From Nicoliella spurrieriana (GTDB lineage: Bacteria > Bacillota > Bacilli > Lactobacillales > Lactobacillaceae): a stretch of DNA of 64,000 nt. Location of the stretch: positions 558,001-622,000 of the forward strand of contig NZ_CP093361.1 of the NCBI RefSeq assembly GCF_023380205.1. Direction: 5' to 3'. Positions 7,540 through 16,200 of the stretch are shown one piece after another. A model generated the notes under the pieces. That model searched no databases, had not been told where the DNA came from, and saw nothing but the letters and a program-made list of their open reading frames with translations. Numbering within the stretch: the stretch's first letter is position 1; each line of letters begins with the position of its first letter. Position numbers and translations under genes: made by a program.

Positions 7540-9159
7540 TTAATATTCAGGGGTCCACTTAGTGTCCTTGATCGCCTGATCAACATCGGCAATCGGTTTA
7601 CGGGTCAAGCCCTGCTTAACGGCACTATTGGCCACCGCCTTAGCGACGGTTTCTGAGAAGACGTAGAGTTTAGAAACTGGTGGCAACACCGCCGCCCCCG
7701 GTTTGGTAGTATCGACAATTCCACTGAGCGAGTGGGCAGCTGCTGAAATCATTTCATCATTTAAAACGGTCGCAGTGGATGCGATGGCGCCCAGGCCTAA
7801 CCCGGGGTAAACTAAGGCGTTGTTAGCTTGCCCGATTTGGTAGGTAACGCCGTTATATTCAATATCATCAACTGGGATTCCAGTTCCGATTAGGGCACGT
7901 CCGTCAGTCCACTTCAATAAGTCCTGAGCCTTTGCTTCTGCTAACTTAGTCGGATTGGAAATCGGGAAGATGATTGGCCGGTCGGTGTGGGCAGCCATTT
8001 CTTTGATGATTGCTTTGGTAAACGACCCTGGTTGCGTCGATGTCCCGACCATGATGGTCGGGTGGACTGCTTTCACCACTGCGGCTAGGTTGGTCAATTC
8101 ATCGGCATTGGCAAATTCAGCACGCGACCGGGCAAATGGCTTTTGTTCTGGGGTTAACGTCTCATCGTCATCGAACAATAAGCCCTGTTTATCAACTAGG
8201 TAGAAGTGTTTTTTAGCTTCCGCTTCACTTAGGCCCTGTTGAACAAATTCTTCACAGACTCGCGATACGATTCCAGCCCCGGCGGTCCCGGCACCAAAAC
8301 AGAGGTACTTTTGGTCGGTCAATTTTTCACCAGAGATGTTCAACGCCCCCAGAATTCCGGCCAAGACAATAATCCCGGTTCCCTGAATATCATCATTAAA
8401 GATGGTGTATCGTTCCTTATACTGATTTAAGATCTTAGCGGCATTGGAACGGCCAAAATCTTCAAAGTGGAGGTACATCTCTGGGAAGAGGCGTTCTGCG
8501 CTTTGAACGAACTTATCGACGAATGCGTAGTATTGATCACCGTAGACCCGCTTTTGGTGGTTACCAAGGTATAACGGATCATTTAATAGCTTTTCATTAT
8601 TAGTCCCGGCATCTAAAATCACTGGGAGGACTTGGGATGGATCGATGCCAGCGGCGGCGGTGTAGACCATTAATTTACCAACTGCGATGTCGACCCCGTT
8701 GGTTCCCCAATCACCAATTCCTAGGATTCCTTCGGCATCTGAGACCACGATTAAGCGGATGTCCCGACCATCGGCAGCGTTCTTCAATGATTGTTCAATT
8801 GAATCTTGATCATTGATGGAAAGAAACGTCGCGTTTTGCGGTTGGATGAATAATTCACTGTAGTTTTCAATTGATTCCGCAATCGTTGGGTCGTATACGA
8901 TGGGCATGAATTCTACTACGTGTTGGCTAAAGAGCTTGTAGAATAGGACCCGGTTTTCGTTGAAGAGCGTCATTAAAAAGATGCGTTTTTCAATTGCCGA
9001 TGGCTTAGCTTGGTATTGGCCATACGCTTGCTTAGCTTGGTCATCCAATGACTGGACGAATGGTGGCAAGAGCCCCTCTAAGCCCAGTGCCTTTCTTTCT
9101 GCCATTGTGAATGCGGTGCCCTTGTTCTTGAATGGATCGTTTAAAATATTGTATCCCAT
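7540..9159 (-). CDS. mleS: Malolactic enzyme
   Basis: This 539-residue enzyme decarboxylates L-malate to L-lactate and CO2 using NAD+ and Mn2+, giving acid resistance and proton-motive force in lactic acid bacteria. It is near full length and agrees closely with my memory of the lactococcal and oenococcal enzymes from the opening [14 protein letters not shown] onward. Visible motifs are [10 protein letters not shown] (catalytic-Tyr region, about 83-92), [13 protein letters not shown] (140-152), GKLMVY with the catalytic Lys162, HFEDF (231-235) and FNDDIQGTG (254-262) for the metal, and the dinucleotide fold GAGTAGAG (289-296). The start is ATG after GAGGGGG. It is divergent from a LysR gene placed like mleR. 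No malate permease gene (mleP) follows; it must lie elsewhere. Confidence 0.95.
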   Translation of the reverse strand: MGYNILNDPFKNKGTAFTMAERKALGLEGLLPPFVQSLDDQAKQAYGQYQAKPSAIEKRIFLMTLFNENRVLFYKLFSQHVVEFMPIVYDPTIAESIENYSELFIQPQNATFLSINDQDSIEQSLKNAADGRDIRLIVVSDAEGILGIGDWGTNGVDIAVGKLMVYTAAAGIDPSQVLPVILDAGTNNEKLLNDPLYLGNHQKRVYGDQYYAFVDKFVQSAERLFPEMYLHFEDFGRSNAAKILNQYKERYTIFNDDIQGTGIIVLAGILGALNISGEKLTDQKYLCFGAGTAGAGIVSRVCEEFVQQGLSEAEAKKHFYLVDKQGLLFDDDETLTPEQKPFARSRAEFANADELTNLAAVVKAVHPTIMVGTSTQPGSFTKAIIKEMAAHTDRPIIFPISNPTKLAEAKAQDLLKWTDGRALIGTGIPVDDIEYNGVTYQIGQANNALVYPGLGLGAIASTATVLNDEMISAAAHSLSGIVDTTKPGAAVLPPVSKLYVFSETVAKAVANSAVKQGLTRKPIADVDQAIKDTKWTPEY

Positions 9160-9204
9160 GGTAAATCCCCCTCTAAAATAAGTCGATTCCTGATTGATGC
9201 ACCT

Positions 9205-9234
9205 ATCTTAATCCCCGTTATCTTTAATAGTCAA
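9205..9234 (-). promoter_or_regulatory. mleS promoter in the mleS/mleR divergent region
   Basis: On the minus strand, TTGACT (9234-9229), an 18-bp spacer and TAAGAT (9210-9205) precede mleS. The 140-bp divergent region also carries an AT-rich stretch with TATAAG at 9261-9266 that could be the mleR -10. I see no clear palindromic MleR box. Confidence 0.5.
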
Positions 9235-9299
9235 ATGTGTAATTTGTGATAAAATATTTTTATAAGTAGTTAATTAACATTGGCGAAGGAAGGCTAAAA

Positions 9300-10190
9300 A
9301 TGAACACTCGTGATTTAGAATATTTTATATCATTGACCCAAATTAAAAATTTTTCAAAGGTCGCGCATGAATTCAACGTTAGTCAACCGACGATTACCTT
9401 TGCCCTCCAACGACTGGAACGGGAAATGGATAGTCGCTTGATTATTCGCCATCGGGGGCAGGATTTAATGGTTACTGATAGCGGCGAGCAACTATTGATG
9501 CATGCCCGGGCAATGATTAAGCATTTTCAACTAGCCCGGGCTGAAATTGCCAACCTAAAGCAGGCCCGGTTAGTGTTAGGCTTACCACCGACCATTGAGG
9601 ACCACTACTTTGCCCGGGTGGCCACCAGGTTAAAGCAGGCTAATTTGATCGATCGGATTGATACGATTGAGACCGGTTCATCAGCAACCCTGGCCGCGTT
9701 GAAAAATGGTGAAATTGATTTAGCGCTGATCGGTTCGATTAATTCATTGGAGGAACCGACGGTGATTTCTGAGGAATTTGACCGTCGTCCGTTTGCAATT
9801 TATGTCTCTAAGCGCCACCCCCTGGCAAAAAAGCGGGGCGTTTACTTTAAGGATTTAAAAAATGAAGATTTTATTCTGTTTAAAAGTGGCTTTATCCATA
9901 ACAGCGTCATTAATACGATGGCAAAACGAAACCACTTCAGGCCCCACGTTACTTTTAGGTCCAGTGGCATCCACAGTATTTTAAAGATGATTCGTGCTAA
10001 TGTTGGAATTAGTTTGTTAAGTACGTTGATTTCTGATTCAAATCCGGATATTATCAAGGTTGATTTATTGGATCAGGATGTGCCAAAATTTGTAACCAGT
10101 ATTGTCTACCGCCGCTCACACCGGTTCAATCATGTTCAAACCGCTATTTTACAACAAATTAGAGCAGCGTTAATCGACCATTCAAATTAA
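9300..10190 (+). CDS. mleR: LysR-family regulator, probable malolactic regulator MleR
   Basis: This encodes 296 residues. The N-terminal helix-turn-helix (NTRDLEYFISLTQIKNFSKV, then SQPTITFALQRLE) occupies about residues 1-60, followed by a LysR substrate-binding domain of normal length. The start is ATG after GAAGGAAGG. It is divergent from the malolactic enzyme gene, exactly where mleR sits in other lactic acid bacteria. MleR is known there as a malate-responsive activator. The family is certain; the specific identity rests on position and general resemblance. It shares a transcript with the next gene, which starts 19 bases after this stop. Confidence 0.8.
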   Translation: MNTRDLEYFISLTQIKNFSKVAHEFNVSQPTITFALQRLEREMDSRLIIRHRGQDLMVTDSGEQLLMHARAMIKHFQLARAEIANLKQARLVLGLPPTIEDHYFARVATRLKQANLIDRIDTIETGSSATLAALKNGEIDLALIGSINSLEEPTVISEEFDRRPFAIYVSKRHPLAKKRGVYFKDLKNEDFILFKSGFIHNSVINTMAKRNHFRPHVTFRSSGIHSILKMIRANVGISLLSTLISDSNPDIIKVDLLDQDVPKFVTSIVYRRSHRFNHVQTAILQQIRAALIDHSN

Positions 10191-10209
10191 TTAATTGGAG
10201 GTGAAATAA

Positions 10210-11226
10210 TTGAATGGAGTTATATCTACTAAAGCTGGGCAATTAAATGATTTAAAAATTGAGCAACTACGGCGCCCCGAACCAACTGCCAACCAGGTAT
10301 TAGTCCGGGTTAAAAATTCTTCCTTAAATTATTTGGATTATGCTCGGTTTAGACGGGCTAAAAAGCCACGCCAACGCTTCTTTAATAACCGCTTCTTAAA
10401 CCGGTTTACGAATCCGAACTTGAATAAAATTCTGGGCTGTGATTTTGCTGGGATCGTGGAGGGGGTCGGTGCCGACGTCCAGGATATTCAAATCGGTGAT
10501 AAGGTGTTTGGGATTACCGATAATTTTCAGGATGGGGCCTGGGCTGAATATGTCTGCGCCAACGAAAACAACGTGGCGTTTACACCGTCCAATTTAAATT
10601 TTAGGGACTGCGCGACCCTCCCGATGGCTGCAGGGACTGCGGTCACCGCCATTAACGGGGCTAAGGTGGAAATGAATAAACGGATCCTGTTAATTGGGAT
10701 TACCGGAGGCGTCGGCCTGTTTGCCCTCCAATACGCGAGTTCATTGGGAGCGAACGTGACCGGGGTCTGTTCACCGGAAACGATTAATTATGTTCAATCT
10801 ACCTATATGGAAACGTTAATTGAAGCCAAACCAAATTGGCAAAAACAACTGAAGGGGAAGTTTGATAGTGTCATCGTAATCAACGGGAAGCGCTCGCCGA
10901 GCTACATTCGCCGCTTCTTAAACCCCAATGGCTACTACGTGGAAGTCCACCAAAGTAAATTAGATATTGAGACCAATCCATTTGGTGACATGATGGAAGT
11001 TGGCTTTCGATGGTATCAGGGCCACTTTGAGCACCTGTTCGTCCGCCCCGATTGGTTGTGGAAGGTCGCTAACTTAGCACAGCGGGGGGTCTTACATCCT
11101 GAAATCGACGCTAGCTTTTCGATTCGTTACGTCCAAGACGCCATTAAATACGCGGTTAAAAATCCGATTGATGGCAAAATTGCATTAAAGATGGACTTTG
11201 ATGGTCATTACAATGAAGAGAGATAA
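10210..11226 (+). CDS. MDR-family NAD(P)H-dependent oxidoreductase (quinone oxidoreductase-like)
   Basis: This encodes 338 residues from a TTG start, chosen because GGAGGTGA lies 6-13 bases upstream and no in-frame ATG fits. An N-terminal GroES-like fold (residues about 20-130: LNYLDYARFR, GCDFAGIVEGVG, GDKVFGITD) is followed by a Rossmann fold with GITGGVGLFALQYA near 155-168. The catalytic-zinc Cys/His ligands of alcohol dehydrogenases are not apparent, so it resembles the zinc-free quinone/alkenal reductases. It follows mleR closely and probably shares its transcript, ending at the terminator just after the stop. A role in malate metabolism is not evident. Substrate unknown. Confidence 0.8.
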   Translation: MNGVISTKAGQLNDLKIEQLRRPEPTANQVLVRVKNSSLNYLDYARFRRAKKPRQRFFNNRFLNRFTNPNLNKILGCDFAGIVEGVGADVQDIQIGDKVFGITDNFQDGAWAEYVCANENNVAFTPSNLNFRDCATLPMAAGTAVTAINGAKVEMNKRILLIGITGGVGLFALQYASSLGANVTGVCSPETINYVQSTYMETLIEAKPNWQKQLKGKFDSVIVINGKRSPSYIRRFLNPNGYYVEVHQSKLDIETNPFGDMMEVGFRWYQGHFEHLFVRPDWLWKVANLAQRGVLHPEIDASFSIRYVQDAIKYAVKNPIDGKIALKMDFDGHYNEER

Positions 11227-11259
11227 CACTACTCGTTTATTAACGGGTGGTGTTTTTTA
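11225..11259 (+). terminator. Intrinsic terminator after the mleR-MDR operon
   Basis: AACACTACTCGTT pairs with AACGGGTGGTGTT, with G-T pairs, around a short TATT loop. A run of six Ts follows. The stem overlaps the stop codon of the MDR gene. Confidence 0.8.
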
Positions 11260-11304
11260 GTTGCGCGAACTGATGTTGACAACGGGTTATGAATGTTGAA
11301 TAAT

Positions 11305-11313
11305 TGATATAAT
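11305..11313 (+). promoter_or_regulatory. Extended -10 promoter of adenine deaminase
   Basis: TGATATAAT (11305-11313) is an extended -10 about 30 bases before the ATG. The -35 region at 17 bp is poor. A perfect TTGACA (11276-11281) exists but is 26 bp away, too far for a standard promoter. GGGGATT is the ribosome binding site. I see no clear purine operator or riboswitch in the short leader. Confidence 0.45.
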
Positions 11314-11342
11314 TTTAGACGAATTGGAAATGGGGATTATAA

Positions 11343-12779
11343 ATGCAAACTGTTGACTTACTAGTTCAGGGGCACAACGTGTTAAATGTTTTTGCACGGC
11401 GCTTTGAGCCGAACCAACTCTGGATTGATCAGGGAAAAATTATCGCGACTGGGGAACAGGACTTACAGGCTCGTGAAACCTACGATGCGAAGGAACAATA
11501 CGTGGTGCCGGGCTTTATTGATAGCCACGTCCACGTTGAAAGCTCACTGTTAGTACCATCCGAATTAGCCAAAGTCATTCTACCAAAGGGAACCACGACT
11601 ATCTTTACCGACCCGCATGAAATTGGCAATGTTGCGGGGGCCGCTGGCGTTCAGTACATGATTGATGATGCGCGTCAGACACCATTAGATGTGGACGTCA
11701 TGTTACCATCGTCGGTCCCAGCAACGCCGTTTGAACATAACGGGGCGACTTTGAACGCCAGTGACCTCCGGCCGTTTTATGATGAACCGGAGGTCAAGGG
11801 GTTAGCCGAAGTCATGGACTACCCGGCCGTTGAAAAGCGCGAACCGGGGATTATGGCTAAAATCAACGACGCCCTTAGTCGTGGCTACCAAGTCGATGGG
11901 CATGGTGCTGGATTTACCCGCCACATGTTAGATACATACCGGCAAGTCGGCATTAACACCGACCATGAAAGCGTGGATTTACAACAAATTCAAGACCGCC
12001 TTGCAGAGGGCTTTAACATCTTCTTACGGGAAGGGACGGTTGAACGCGACTTACAAAACACCATTCAAGTTGTAAATGAAGGCAATGCCCAGCAGTTTTC
12101 ATTTTGTACCGATGATAAATTTGTCAATACCCTGTTAGACGAGGGGGGCATTAACGATTGCATTCGATTAGCAATTCAATTTGGCATTCGCCCTGAAACC
12201 GCGTATACGATGGCCAGTTACAACGCCGCATTGTCACATCGGGTAGCCAACCTGGGGATGTTAAACCCGAATGCTGCCGCTGACCTGGTGGTCGTTAGTG
12301 ATCCATACCAAGTCGATGTTCAACGGGTAATGAAGGCTGGCAAGTGGGTTGGCGATGCTGATTTTAATACGCAGCCGTTACCATTTGCGCATAATTCCAT
12401 CCACCACCACGTCACCATGGCTGATTTAGTATTACCACTGACTGGTTCACATCCCAAGTGCAATGTAATTGGGATTCAAAATAACCATATTGAAACCGAC
12501 CACTTAGTGTGTGAGGTTCCGGTAAAGGACGGCCAATTCAGTGCTGACTTAGAGCATGATATTTTAAAAATGGTCGTCGTTGAACGCCACCATGATCTAG
12601 GCACGGTGGGCGTGGGATTGGTCCATGGCTTTAACATAAAGGCGGGCGCGGTCGCCACCACGATTGCTCATGATTCACATAACTTGGTGGTCGTTGGGAC
12701 GAACTATGCTGCAATCTACCGTGCAATTCAGGCGGTGACCCAGGCTGGTGGAGGAATCAGCGTGGTGGATGATGAATAG
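11343..12779 (+). CDS. ade: Adenine deaminase, cut short by an in-frame TAG
   Basis: Adenine deaminase converts adenine to hypoxanthine and ammonia for purine salvage. The 478 residues before the stop hold the whole metal-dependent amidohydrolase domain: GFIDSHVHVESS with metal ligands His62 and His64, TDPHEIGNVAG, GHGAG, TDHESVD and CTDDKFV. They also hold the first half of the adenine-deaminase C-terminal domain up to GGGISVVDDE. The family normally runs to about 560-590 residues. A TAG at 12777-12779 stops it exactly where homologues continue with the VLAxLPLPVAGLMS block. That block is present in the same frame right after the stop. Either the gene is recently broken, the stop is read through, or a shortened protein keeps some activity. 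Confidence 0.85.
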   Translation: MQTVDLLVQGHNVLNVFARRFEPNQLWIDQGKIIATGEQDLQARETYDAKEQYVVPGFIDSHVHVESSLLVPSELAKVILPKGTTTIFTDPHEIGNVAGAAGVQYMIDDARQTPLDVDVMLPSSVPATPFEHNGATLNASDLRPFYDEPEVKGLAEVMDYPAVEKREPGIMAKINDALSRGYQVDGHGAGFTRHMLDTYRQVGINTDHESVDLQQIQDRLAEGFNIFLREGTVERDLQNTIQVVNEGNAQQFSFCTDDKFVNTLLDEGGINDCIRLAIQFGIRPETAYTMASYNAALSHRVANLGMLNPNAAADLVVVSDPYQVDVQRVMKAGKWVGDADFNTQPLPFAHNSIHHHVTMADLVLPLTGSHPKCNVIGIQNNHIETDHLVCEVPVKDGQFSADLEHDILKMVVVERHHDLGTVGVGLVHGFNIKAGAVATTIAHDSHNLVVVGTNYAAIYRAIQAVTQAGGGISVVDDE

Positions 12780-13019
12780 GTCCTAGCCACGATGCCGCTT
12801 GCGGTCGGGGGCTTAATGTCCAATCGTGATTGGCAGACTGCTAGTGCAGATTTAACTGCAATTTCCGCCGCGTATGAACAAATCTGCAATGGAATTGATT
12901 TTAATCCGTTTATCACGTTGTCGTTCTTGACGTTGACCGTGATTCCAACGATTAAGTTAACTGACCAGGGGTTATACGATTTTGAAAAACAAGCGTTTAT
13001 TAACGTTCAAGTTGATTAA
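12780..13019 (+). pseudogene. ade: C-terminal remainder of adenine deaminase after the in-frame TAG
   Basis: In the same frame as the upstream gene and with no intervening base, this encodes VLATMPLAVGGLMSNRDW, then FNPFITLSFLTLTVIPTIKL and TDQGLYDFEKQAFINVQ. That is the conserved end of adenine deaminase. The natural stop at 13019 is followed within a few bases by the gene's terminator, so the original gene clearly ran 11343-13019 (558 codons). The first in-frame ATG, at 12792, has no convincing ribosome binding site, and a separate small protein is unlikely. Confidence 0.85.
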
Positions 13020-13024
13020 CAATT

Positions 13025-13056
13025 AGGATTAAGCTAACCGGCTTAATCCTTTTTTT
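13025..13056 (+). terminator. Intrinsic terminator of the full-length adenine deaminase gene
   Basis: AGGATTAAGC (13025-13034) pairs perfectly with GCTTAATCCT (13041-13050) around a 6-base loop, followed by a T-tract. It sits just after the natural stop at 13019 and not after the premature TAG. Confidence 0.9.
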
Positions 13057-13119
13057 GTGAGTTTGATTAGAAGGAATTGTAAATTATTGAAAAACACGAT
13101 TACTTTGCACCGTTTGTAT

Positions 13120-13191
13120 AGTAAAAGCAATCATAAAATGGTAAACTCATTGTATTAATACAATTTGTGTGCAATTGGATTGTAAATTGCA
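13120..13191 (+). promoter_or_regulatory. Promoter, palindromic operator and leader hairpin of giant gene 1
   Basis: An extended -10, TGGTAAACT (13139-13147), resembles the TGkTACACT boxes before giants 2 and 3. It is followed at once by a perfect 16-bp palindrome, ATTGTATTAATACAAT (13149-13164), which covers the expected transcription start, a typical repressor position. In the leader, TGCAATT (13170-13176) and AATTGCA (13185-13191) can form a small hairpin. The ribosome binding site AGGGGGA lies before the TTG start at 13230. Confidence 0.5.
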
Positions 13192-13229
13192 ACCGAAACG
13201 GATTCCGAATGATTAGGGGGACGATAATT

Positions 13230-16200
13230 TTGCTTTATAACAAATTTAATCTTAATAAAGTTAACGATAAAAAAGTATTGCGTAAGGTCAAAAAGCAATG
13301 GGTAGTAGTATCACTATCAATGTTTTCACTGCTGGGGGCTGGGGCTGCATACGGTGAAACATCCGTTCATGCCAACGTAAGTACCCACTACACAGCACCT
13401 GATTCCACCGGGAATGCTGATGCCGCTGATGGAACGACGGGTTCAAGTGCCAGCGCCAGTGCCAGTATTAGTGCGGATGCTAGTGCTGATAGTGCTACTA
13501 GTTCAGCCACTGAAAGTGCAAGCTCTGAATCCGCAGTTTCAGCGAATCAAAGCAGTAGCGCTGTTAGTAACGATAGTGCTAGTAGCACCAGCTCGTCCGT
13601 AGATTCCAGTGCATCGGATAGTAGTAGCGAAAGCATTGACAGTCGTTTAGTTACTCAGTCATTGCAATCCGCCAGCGCCACTAGTAATGATAGTGATAGT
13701 ACTGTTAACTCACTTGACCAGTTTGCAGACCTTAAAATTGCATCTGATGGTGCCATCGACAGTGGGAGTAGTAATTCCAGCGGGAGTAGTGATAGTTCCA
13801 CGACCGCTTCTTTGGCGTCCGCTCAATCAGCTGAACAAAGTGCCACTAGCAACGAGAGTGGATCTTCCGATGGTAATAATAGTGATAGCGTGACCAATGT
13901 TGACGGGCTAATTGCAACCATTTTTGACTCCTCATCGGCAATTGATAGCAGCGATGCGACGGCATTATTAGCGGCTTCATTAACTGCGGCGAACCCTGAT
14001 TCTGACGTGGTGACCGACAGCTTGATGAACCGGATGGCAAGTACGTCTGATAGTGTGGATACAGTCCCAGAACAAAGCGTTAGTACCAGTGCTACAAGGT
14101 ATGTGGGCACTTGGAATGATTTTGTTAATGCTGTTACTGATAGCTCGGTGCATTTGATTAAGATCACGAATGACTTTGGAAGCAAAGGTACTGGTGGAAC
14201 TAATACTGAAATCAAAAATAATACAAACCTAACGATTGATGGACAGGGGCATTCTGTTGATTTTGGAAGGTATGGGTTTGGATTGAACATTGATGACCCT
14301 AGCACGGTCTTGACTGTCAAAAACATTAATATGTATGGGACCAATTATTATGGGCCGTTTAAAATTGGAAGAGGTGGTAGCGACAAACAGGGAACGATTA
14401 ATTATTCCAATGTTAACTACACCGGACCGCAGTTGGTAAATGCGACTAATGCGACTGTGCGAATCTATGGGACCGTAAATGTTAATTCTGTTGGTCGCTA
14501 CACCAGTGTCATTAATGGGACTGACTTTCAAACTGTTAACACCCAAGGAGTGAACACATCTGATTATTCCAATAACCAACAAAACTTAGAAATATCTAAC
14601 ATGGAATTAATGAAGGGTAGTAGTTATACCGGGTCCTCATTTGGTGGGAATACTATCGACCTTGCTGGTAACTTGACCCTTCACGAGGGCTCTACAATGA
14701 CCCTAATTCCTAAGAATGGTAGAACCACTCCCGAAGGTACACTTAGGGATGGATTGAATTCCTCTGGATTAATTATTAAACAGGGTGGTAATGTTTTAAT
14801 TGATAACGCCAAGTTAATAATTACTCCACAAAATAATGCTAGTGCAATGATTACTAGTGGGAATATTGACGTTACGAATAATGGACTTTTAGATATCGAA
14901 CATACTGATAATCCAAACTCTACTAAACCTACCCAGATTGGTGGAACCCTTACCGTTGATAATGGTGCCACTTTTATTGCACATGGGAACAGTAACATGA
15001 ATGCTTCTAAGGGTTCTTTAGTGGATATTGCCGGAAACTTAAGAATTCTAAATGACGGGAATGCTAAGATATCCACGGATGGTGCGACTGGTTCTGATTT
15101 TACATTACTAAGTAACGGTGGAAATATCTTAATTAATAACCCTGGTAGCCAGGTGATTTTTAGTTTAAGTGGTGATAAAAATCAATATGCATCTTCTACC
15201 AGTAAGGGGAAGCTATTCGCAAAGATTCCACTGGAAGCATACTCAGTAATTCCACAGGTGGATAATTTAATTGACAATGATCCACAGTTCTATATCTATG
15301 TTTCTAATGGAAATGTAAAAGTGTTAGACGTTAATGGGAAGCAAGTTACTAGTGATTCCTTAAGTAAATTTTCAAATGGGACTACCCAATACCTTAAATT
15401 CTCTGCTGTGCCAAGTGTTTACATTAGTGGAGACTCAACACTAAGAACGACTTTAAATGGAGCTGCTTCAGGTTATGACGTGGCCACTAACTTAGTTTTA
15501 GCGAACCTCCCTAGTGATTTTGCGAACTTACCAGCATCCGCTAAGGACGTTTACGTTCGGGTAACTACGAATGGAAAAAATGAAGTGACTTCTTCTGGGA
15601 TGATTACCAACCCTTATCAACCGACTAAGAGCACTAACGATAGTGATTATTCCAATCAATACACGCTTCAGATTCCAATTACTGAATTTAAAAAACAAGC
15701 GGATGGTAGATACTACTATACCCTAGTTCAACCATTGAGCGTGAACGGGAGTGCTAAGCCGACTAGTGTTACCGTTACTGCTCAGTATGGGGTAACTAAT
15801 CAGAGTAACACGATTAGCAATAGTGACGGTAATACAATTTCTCAAACTTACATCCATAACCCGAATAAAAGTGCTGATAAGGTTGATGGTAGTAAGGTAT
15901 CCGGAACCATTACCGATAATGCAGTCGTAATGATCCCCGACACCTCTGGTTCTAATGCTAATAACGCCAGCAATTATGCTACTTCTGCGGGTGAATCAGC
16001 CCTAGAAGCCAGCAAGGCTGCCCATGGGGGCGTTTCCAATAATGATGAAACTATTTATAGCGGGGCCGATCAGTTCACTGCTCAAACGGGAATGGACTCC
16101 CAGGCAATTAACGAATACCTTGATTCATTGAATGCCAAAGTGGGCGACTTAGCGCAGAACAGTAACGCATTGAGCAGAAGTGACTATGCCGCAACTTCAG

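Noticed and set aside
12792-13019. Independent 75-residue gene after adenine deaminase
   Set aside because: It is in the same frame as the upstream gene and encodes the conserved end of adenine deaminase. It has no good ribosome binding site, so I treat it as the gene's broken C-terminus.
13167-13229. Upstream ATG at 13167 as the start of giant 1
   Set aside because: It lies in the leader between an inverted repeat and the ribosome binding site and encodes two Cys residues. Paralogue alignment and AGGGGGA place the start at TTG 13230.
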